Below, one piece after another: positions 56,437-64,000 of a stretch of DNA of 64,000 nt; the stretch's first letter is position 1, and every line of letters begins with the position of its first letter. Origin of the DNA: Progne subis subis (lineage: Eukaryota; Chordata; Aves; Passeriformes; Hirundinidae). The notes under the pieces were generated by a model that saw nothing but the letters and a program-made list of their open reading frames with translations, searched no databases and had not been told where the DNA came from. The position numbers were made by a program, and so were the translations under genes. The stretch covers positions 1 through 64,000 of the forward strand of contig JAKJHU010000831.1 in NCBI GenBank assembly GCA_022316685.1. Reading direction: 5' to 3'.

Positions 56437-56585
56437 CCACAGTGATTTGGATTGAAAGGGACTTAAAAATCATCTAGCTCCAACTGCCCTGCCACGGAGA
56501 GGGACACTTTTCACTAGACCAGGTTGCTCCAAGCCCCACCCAAACTGGCCTTGAACTCTTCCAGTAACCAGATAGGTTAAACCTT
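56437..56585 (-). repeat. CR1 retrotransposon 3' end
   Basis: Plus strand: TTTGGATTGAAAGGGACTTA, AGGTTGCTCCAAGCCCCACC and CTGGCCTTGAACTCTTCCAG. This is the reverse complement of the terminal ~150 bp of CR1. Confidence 0.85.
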
Positions 56586-58590
56586 TGTCACATCGCCTTT
56601 ATGAACACCTGCATGGGATGTTTTTTCCTCCTTTCCATTAAATTGAATGACACCTTAGGTAGCTGCAAAGAATGTCAGTTGCACAGTTAGTACACAGAAT
56701 CACTGATTTTAAAGCCAGGATGTTAGTTTCACTTTATTTATTTTTTTTTTTTCCCACAAGCTGTAGTGTAATTTTAGCTGTAATTTTATATTTAGCTGTA
56801 ATTTTATATTTAACATTTCAAAGTTTGTGATACTCCTCTTCTATATGATATTCTCTTTGATGACCAAGAACAGGGTCCTATCTATTACTCAAGATGGAAG
56901 TCTTTGGCAGCCACTAATTTACCACTGGGTCACAAGCTCACAAAGCAGACAAGGTACAATTGCCAGATTATAGCATTTATACTTTCTTGCCTTACAAAAT
57001 CTAAATACTTTCCAGAAGCTCATCAGACAATACTATAAAACCTCTCTGACGGGCTCTATTGGCAGCGTCCATGAGGTGAGGGATACAGTAAGAAAGGTGT
57101 AAAAACTGGGACATAACTATAAATCAAATCTTTATAATGATCTTCAAATAAGTAGATCTGCTTCCAAACAATAAATCTGCCTCGTGTAGTCTTTCTAAAA
57201 GTATCAAGTCACAGAATATTGAACCCTGACAACTGACCAAACAAGCCAACTGATGGTCCACTATAAAGCAGGGGAGATAGAAAATCTGGACGGATTGCAT
57301 TTCACCCTACAGCATTAGCTTGAACTACTGCTCGTTCATGAAGAGCTCTCTCAGAAAGCACAGACAAGCCTGTTTGCTCCACAGCTTCCTCCTCCTCTTA
57401 GATACCCCCACAGCAGTAACCACAGCTCCCTTAGAGCAATCCTGTCCAAACACTGTGCTTTGCCACGCCACTGGTAGGCTCCAGCATGCTGGCCAAGGTA
57501 TCTCCTGGTGCTCCCTTTGTAGCAGCAGTTCTCCTTCAGTAGTCTGATCCCCATTCTGTATTTTACCAGTCTGAAATTGCAACCAGTTTTGCTTGTGTAG
57601 CTGCTGCTGTTGTTGAACTGAGGCCCAGTGCTGTGCTGTCCTTGGTTAAGGCATCAGACCTGATTACCTTGAAAAAGGTAATAGAGGGAAATAGAGGGAA
57701 ACCTAGAATCCACAGAATGAAGAGGCTGATTTCTATACCTGAGAAGTGCAGTGTTAACAGCACAGGTGCCAGTAGGGTGTGGAAATGCTCATTTCTCTGA
57801 CGGAAACTACTGGAATTGAATTTTAATTAGATTCTTACATTGCCTCTGCATTCCAGAATGGACATACATAACTGCAGCAATTGATAATGGAAATATTTTT
57901 TAATCAATTCTACCGCATTAGAGCTGAAATACGTGGTAAAAATCCAATGCGGTAGATATACTTAGGAGAGATTTCTTAAAAAGTGTTTTGAACAATTACC
58001 GGTCTGTTAGCTTGAATGTAACAGAATACAAAACTGTCCTGGATACAATCATACAACAGACCAATTCAGCTCAAAAGCAGGATACATAGTATAACAGCCC
58101 AAGTAATTAACAATATGAGCAACTTAACTAATGATGTAAATTTCTGGTGACTGGTAACTTCTCAGTGAAAACATGTTTGTGAGGGGCTTTGCTTTCAGTT
58201 TCTTTTTGTTTTATGTTTTAATTTTTTGTTTGTGTTTTGGTGGGTTAGAGATTTTCGTTTTTTTTTCCTAATATATGTTATTAAATCAAGGAAAAGATAA
58301 TCAGTGAAGTTCTGTGGCATGTGTTTTACAAGATGACAGTCCAATTCACAGTACTCTTTTTGTCAGTTTGGGATTTATGACTGCTTTCAACTGCATCACA
58401 GAGTCATTTAAATCCAACAGTTCTGAAGATAAAACCCACAGTTACTTGTGCATTTAGACTGTAGATCTTATGATTGCAAGACATCATTAAACAAAAGGGT
58501 CGAGAAGATTCAAGGAGTAGTGTTTTTCAAGGATAAGAATATTCAGTGTTACATTATCATGGATTGCAAACAAAAAAAACCCCAACCCTA
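56586..58590. other. Intergenic AT-rich DNA, nothing recognised
   Basis: Low-GC sequence with T- and A-rich runs (56738-56752 and 58258-58268). No gene, RNA or named repeat was identified. Confidence 0.5.
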
Positions 58591-58599
58591 ATTATGTGA

Positions 58600-59110
58600 A
58601 CATGTCTCTGTTATGTCCAATCAAAATCTACCCTCTTTTAGTTTAGAACCATTATTCCATGTCCTGTCACTACAGGACTTGGTAAAACATCTCTTTGTTT
58701 TTTTCTTATAAGACCCCTTTAAGTATTGAAAAGCCTCCTCCTCTCCTGGCTGATACCCCCAGCTCTCCCAGCCTGTCTCCTCCAGCCTTCAGACCATCTC
58801 TGTGGCCTCCTCTGGACTCCCACCAGCAACTCCACATCCTTCTGCTGCTGGTCCCCAGAGCTGGAGGGAGTCCCACAGGGCAGAGGAGAGGAGAATCGCT
58901 TCCCTGGACCTGGACCCAGACCCGATCGATTTTCCAGGCTGCCAGCACACACGGCCGGCTCACGCCCAGTGTTTCATCCACTGGTATCCCCAGTCTTGGC
59001 AGGACCGCCCTCAAACTTTCCATCCCCAGTCTCCATTGATACCAGTGGTTGTCCCACTCCAGGTTTTGTGGTTCCTTAATGAAGGCAAAATATGATCTTA
59101 AGCAACTGAA
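58600..59110 (-). repeat. CR1 retrotransposon fragment
   Basis: Plus strand: CCATGTCCTGTCACTACAGG, TATTGAAAAGCCTCCTCCTC and CTCCCAGCCTGTCTCCTCCA. These are antisense landmarks of the CR1 3' region (compare the usual 'cctgtcactacaggcc ... aagtctctccccag'). Confidence 0.7.
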
Positions 59111-59214
59111 CATTCTCCATTCATCCTGGATCTGACAAACCTAAAAACATGTTCGAAGTAAAATTATGTGAGCAGGGAGCACAACAGCAGAGGAATCAGA
59201 AAAATCTGTGTTGT

Positions 59215-59462
59215 TTTTTAACCTGAGCAGGGAGGTTCAGATGACATTAGGAAGCATTTCTCTAACAGAGAGGCTGGTCAAACGCTGTAACAGACTTCCT
59301 AGAGAGATGGTCAATGCCCCAGGCCTGACGGTGTTCAAGAGGCATTTGGACATTGTCCTTAATGCCTTAAAGCTTTAACTTTTGGTCAGCCCTGAAGTAG
59401 TCAAGCAATTGGGCTAGATGATCCTTGCAGGTCCCTTCCAAGTGGAACTATTCTATTTTAAT
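59215..59462 (+). repeat. CR1 retrotransposon 3' end
   Basis: GAGGTTCAGATGACATTAGG, GGCATTTGGACATTGTCCTT, GGCTAGATGATCCTTGCAGG, TCCCTTCCAAGTGGAACTAT and an end at TTCTATTTTAAT fit a CR1 3' end in order. Confidence 0.75.
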
Positions 59463-61377
59463 ATAGAATAAGAATAATATCATCTGGTATCATTACTGTC
59501 AAAGGTGAAAGGCTCTTCTTAGCACTTTCCCAGGTCTGTTCCATCCTGTGTCCAGATCTGCACTTAGAAAATATACATATTCAGCATCATTCACCTAAGA
59601 AACCCTGGGACCAGCAGCAGCTTTAGTGGCCTCAGTCACAGCCATGGGACAGAATGAACAATATGCAGCTCTTAGAACTCCGTGATTCTGAGAAACATGA
59701 TCCTTCACCTATATTACACACAACTGCAGATCTTCTGTTTCATTTGTACAATTGATTATTTCTCAAAAAAAGAAGCAAAATGTAAGGGTTAAGTGTTGTT
59801 TACAGAAAATTAGCATATCTCACAGCACTTACTTTGTGCCTGAGTGATTTTTTTCACAGGTTTTACGTTCACTCTGGCTGTAGCCTGTAGCCTTGGAGAC
59901 TGAGAGACAGAGCCCACTAGTGACTGCAAAGTCCCTACTTGTTGTACAAACACCTACAAACTTCGTCTTCCCTTCTACAGCAGCGATAAGTCACAAAAAT
60001 TCTGCACTTGAAATCCTCAGAGTGTGCTACTTGAGACTACAATAACAAAATAGGTAAGAAATCTCTGCATTAATGATGTGGAGAAGAAAGAGAAGAATGA
60101 AACAAGGCAAACACAAAGAAGAAATTATTTCCTGTTCCTTTCCTGTGGGAGGAAGCAGAGAGGTCTTAGAAAGAAACAACTGAACATAGTAGGAGGAAAG
60201 TGTTTGAGGAATGAGCTAAAACAGGTCAAATTCACCTGCAATGAAGGACAAGGAAGCAAGCCAAACTTTGAACCTTGCCATTTTAAATTAGGAAGATGGC
60301 AAAGCGAAAGTGGGAGGAACCAGTGCAGGAGGTGAAGGAGATCCTAGAAGTCTTTAAAGGCTGAGGATTTTCAGGACTGTAAGTGGAAGAGAAGGAGAAA
60401 ATATTTCAAGGATAGTGAACGAGCATGAAGAGAATTAGCCAGTGGAGAAGTGTGAGCCACGGCTGAGCAGAAAAAGAAAGAGCCAGAAATTGAAAAAAGA
60501 AAGGCTGGCAGGGTGGATCTGATGACAGCAACACCAAAAAGCTGAACACAGCACTGCTCTGAAGAGAGGATGGAAGGAAGCAGGGGAAAGGCAGCAATGG
60601 AAAAGCAGCAGTGCAGCACTCCCCTGGCACCTGACACAGTTCAAACAACATAAGTTATCAATTTAGACCTGAGAAATGTCAAATAAAGGCACTGAAGCTG
60701 CTGAAGGACTCAGGATGTAGACAGGGAGACCACGAAGGTGCCAGAGACAGATCCATTTCTTACAAAGTGCATTTCAGAAACAGCAGGAAAAAGCAAGGTG
60801 ATATTAAAATCAGCAACATGACCAGTTGAATAAGCAGAAAAGATGGAAGGAAATATTAATCAAATTAAGGAGGACAGAAGGAAGCAGTAGCTCTTGCAAA
60901 TGGATGCAGAATTTAAAGTTATATTTACCATGGGAAAACAAAAACATGGCAAAGAAAGGATCTAGCAAAGGCAATGGGTACCACTAACATAAGGGTAACA
61001 AGATGGAGAAATAGCATCAGCAAGGTGGGAGGAATAAAAAAAGTAAGAATGGCACATAAACAAGAATCCTTTCTCAAAGCATTTGAAAAATACTAAGCAG
61101 ACAATTGTCATAGTAGGACCTCAGGGTGCAGGAGTGTACCAGAGGAAAAATGCATGATTGCAGGGGAAGGCATAAAAATTAAGACTAAACTGGAGTTTTA
61201 AGAAATATTCCTAAGGGTTAAACTATGGGAGACAGAAGGAAAAGTACTAGAAGTTATAGCTATGTATTAACAGTCCACAAAACTACAAATGTATGAAAAA
61301 TGTATAAAAAGTAAAAATCTTTAGGCATCACTCCAGCAACGACCCTTTCCCACAGGATAAGAATGCAATCCATTCCT
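59463..61377. other. Intergenic DNA, purine-rich in part
   Basis: From about 60070 to 60650 the plus strand is rich in GAAGAAAG-type sequence. No gene or named repeat was recognised. Confidence 0.45.
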
Positions 61378-61381
61378 ACAG

Positions 61382-61924
61382 TGTTGGGGAGGATGAAGCC
61401 AAAAAACCCTATAAATATGATTGCCTATATTCTGAGAATGTGGGACCTGTTAGTGAGATAGAATTGAAAGTAAGTTTTGATGTTTGAGATGTATTGGATA
61501 CTGGATGTATGGGAAAACACTTGTGTGACCAACTGAAAAGTACCTGCAGCCAGACCCAGGTCAAATGGAATGTTCTGTCTCACCCCCCAATGGTTCATCC
61601 CACACCTGTACCCCTCCCCTGAAGTGTCAGGTATCTGTAACCTCATTGGCACAGATCCTGTTCCTGCCCACCTCAAGACCCCTTATCAGGGGTCTGCAGG
61701 GGTGGCTCGCTCTCTTGCTCTCTTGCTCTCCTCTCCCTCCTGCCCTTGTCCTTGCTCCCCTCCATTCCCTTCCTCTCCCTTCCCCCACCTCCTAGGCCTT
61801 GCGCTGAGCTGCAGCCTGGCAGCTCATAGCAAGGCCTCACATCCCTTACAATAAACCCAATCTTCTAAAACCTAACTACAGAGATCTCTCGTCTACATAT
61901 ATCTATGCCGTCCTGGAGTCCACA
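61382..61924 (+). mobile_element. Candidate solo LTR of an endogenous retrovirus
   Basis: A 543-bp block starting TGTTGGGG and ending TCCACA, so TGT...ACA termini. It is flanked on both sides by ACAG (61378-61381 and 61925-61928), a possible 4-bp target duplication. Inside lie a pyrimidine-rich stretch (about 61690-61795) and AATAAA at 61850-61855, about 70 nt before the end, in the order expected of an LTR. No primer-binding site or viral coding sequence follows, so it would be a solo LTR. Four matching bases can occur by chance. Confidence 0.5.
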
Positions 61925-61928
61925 ACAG

Positions 61929-63714
61929 CTCAGGGGAAAAACCAATTTCTACACTACAGTCCTTCTCCCTGTGACAGACTGGATCAGGACTGCAGTGTTT
62001 ATCAACCCCTGCAAATGCCAGCAAACTGTCTGCTCTGCACTGGTGGCAGAAAATTAAAACCTTCCTGGTGCTGCTTTCTCCACTCAGAATAGAAAGTGCC
62101 TTCCTCCCCATTAAGAAACCCATTCCCAGCCCAGAACAAAGGCTGGAAGTTTCTGGCAACTACAGATCTCACCACAAGAAAGCAGGGACCAGCACAATTT
62201 ATATTGTTTCCTCCCTTGCCATCCATGTGTGGGGCCCCAAAGTGATGACATTGTGGTTCAGATGCTATAAGGCCAAATTCATAGACCAGAGACTCCCTGG
62301 AGACTGAGTAGATGCCTGTGTCAGGTTAGGAGACCCTGGAAGCAGAAACAATAGCAGGGTGAAACTGAAAGAACGAGATGTTGCAGAACTGGGAGTCAGA
62401 ATACTGAGCAGGGACTTTCCCTTTGCTCGTCCTGTTCATCTAATCCTCCTGGGAATAAATTGGTATATGTGACTCTGGTTTAAACATCATGTGGACAGGG
62501 AATTCTAACATGGGGAAGGCAGCACTACGTCTGCTGACAAACATTACAATACTGGTGATCCTTGAAACATCAGGGAATTGGTAAGAAATAATGTAATCTG
62601 CCAGCAGAGTAGAGCTGGGAGCTTGACAAAATCTGTTCACAGTCCAAATACAGACTGGATTTTGTTTTCTGAAAGTCTTGTTGTGGACCCATAATCTCTG
62701 AATATAGGGGAGACCTCAAACCACAACTCCTTTCAACTCGTAATCAAGAGGGGTTTAAAATGCTGACCCCAGAACAGTGACATTGTGCCAGTAATAATTT
62801 TTAATGAAAGAAACATAAGGAATGCCAATCCTTCTTGCACTTGAACTAGGTGATTATTGGTCTCTTTCAATTGTTCTATTCTACTTTTTCATATATGCTT
62901 CAAAACACCTCTTGGTCTAGCTGTTTCATTAAAGTGGAACCTCTGCTTTGTTGGTCACCTAATGCAACCACTAATTCCTTTAATTCCTGCTTTCCAGGAT
63001 ACAGACACCAATCTGTACTGATGAACTTCTCTGTGGCACTCTCCTAGAAACACCTCTACTGCTGACAGTCATCTACTGGAAAATCAGCAACAGGGTTTTA
63101 GTCAAAAGTTGATTAATTACTGCTCAGTGTTTATGTTCTACTGACAAATGTTGCACAGACATATCTTACTTATCTCCAATGTGCCAAAATAGCCTTTCTT
63201 TTCCCTTCATGCTTTTCCCCTTGGAGGTATGAAATTTGGTCTTATCCCTATTTTACAGACAGCGAATTGAGACAGAGGTAAGGAGGAAACAATGAAAGAG
63301 CCAGATTTTGGAAAGCTTTCAAGTCACCAAAGAAACCGTGAAACAGTTAGTGTGTAACTTGTGCATTTGGAGAGGAGAACAAGGCAGGGTCTTTATCGCT
63401 TAAATACAAATGGAGCTCTGAGAGGCTTGAGTCTGCTGATCAGAGCAGCTGCAGGAACAGCACCCCAAACACCAGGTCCCTAAACACGGGCATAAAGGTT
63501 ACTTTAGGAGCTTCAACTTCTCTCAGTGGAAGTTAAAGACTCCTGTCTTGCTCAATAACTCTTTGAAAAAAATCCACACCGTATAGCAACTCAAACTGCA
63601 GTTCAGCCTATTCAGAGAGCAAAAGTAAATCAAGCCAGTGTTTCAAGGTCTCTGAACAGCACAGACATATCTGTAACACAGCAGCACGTGCAGTGTCAGT
63701 TTATCAGGAGTACC
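61929..63714. other. Intergenic DNA, nothing recognised
   Basis: AT-rich sequence without a recognisable exon or repeat family. It lies downstream of the putative minus-strand gene end at 63715. Confidence 0.45.
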
Positions 63715-63926
63715 ATGCCACGAGTACAATCCATGTTTATTCACAAAATGCAGAGAATCACTGAATGCAAATACAACAGAAACATCTGGTAATATGTCCT
63801 TAAAACAGAGAAAGCAGCAGGTAGCACACCGCTGTGGTAGGTGAGGAGATGATGAGTGGTCCCACTGAGCAAAAGGCAAGCAGGTGGAGGTCAGCATCCC
63901 TTGATGTGGAGCTTATGAGTGTCCTC
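63715..63926 (-). CDS. Probable last exon of an unidentified minus-strand gene (partial)
   Basis: In minus-strand sense: a strong acceptor tttgttttcttgcag| ends at 63927. Then GAGGACACTCATAAGC codes EDTHKLHIKGC and stops at TGA (63893-63891), if phase 0 is right. A non-coding part follows with AATAAA at 63741-63736, giving a poly(A) site near 63715. The coding part would be only 63891-63926. The alternative phases give GHS-stop or a 43-codon hydrophobic stretch. I do not recognise the C-terminus. The upstream exons lie beyond the window. Confidence 0.45.
63736..63741 (-). terminator. Polyadenylation signal AATAAA of the right-edge gene
   Basis: TTTATT on the plus strand reads AATAAA in minus-strand sense, in the context GTGAATAAACATGG. 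It lies about 150 nt downstream of the candidate stop codon. Confidence 0.5.
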
Positions 63927-64000
63927 CTGCAAGAAAACAAAATTTTCAAAGCTTTAGTAACTTTTTCCAAAATTGCTGATTCCAGCAGGGCCTAAAGTAA

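Noticed and set aside
47000..63700. MRPL17, the mammalian upstream neighbour of DCHS1
   Set aside because: I searched the open frames by eye and found no ribosomal protein L17-like sequence.

Overview
The window is vertebrate nuclear DNA and almost certainly avian. It is full of CR1 (chicken repeat 1) retrotransposon fragments in both orientations. It also carries a tRNA-Ile-derived SINE with a CR1-like tail, a type known from songbirds, so a passerine is the best guess. There are no operons, phage or bacterial features.

The window is dominated by one complete gene on the minus strand, DCHS1 (Dachsous cadherin-related 1, protocadherin-16). Twenty coding exons were assembled by hand from 41583 down to 4654. 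Every junction has GT-AG sites and matching phases. The sum is 9819 nt, or 3272 residues plus stop, close to the 3298 residues of the human protein. The product has a signal peptide, 27 cadherin repeats, one membrane segment and a cytoplasmic tail of about 350 residues. DCHS1 on one cell binds FAT4 on the next to set planar cell polarity and feed Hippo signalling.

Layout from left to right:
- 1-312: CpG-rich edge, probably the promoter of the next gene (TPP1 by mammalian synteny, unproven).
- 313-2310: intergenic.
- about 2310-4653: DCHS1 3' UTR with an AATAAA signal on the minus strand.
- 4654-26394: coding exons 20 to 2 with mostly short introns.
- 26395-39831: a 13.4 kb first coding intron filled with CR1 copies, a C-rich tract and a palindrome cluster.
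- 39832-41583: coding exon 1.
- 41584-45749: 5' UTR intron.
- about 45070-46230: CpG island, probable DCHS1 promoter and non-coding first exon, flanked by a (GAGAAG)n array.
- 46410-63710: intergenic, with several CR1 copies, the SINE and a candidate solo LTR.
- 63715-63926: apparent last exon and poly(A) site of another, unidentified minus-strand gene.

No novel biological system was found. The points most worth checking are a tandem in-frame splice acceptor at coding exon 2, a CR1 tail that supplies the acceptor region of coding exon 6, the simple repeats at the promoter and beside coding exon 15, the SINE, the candidate LTR with a 4-bp target duplication, and the unidentified terminal exon at the right edge.
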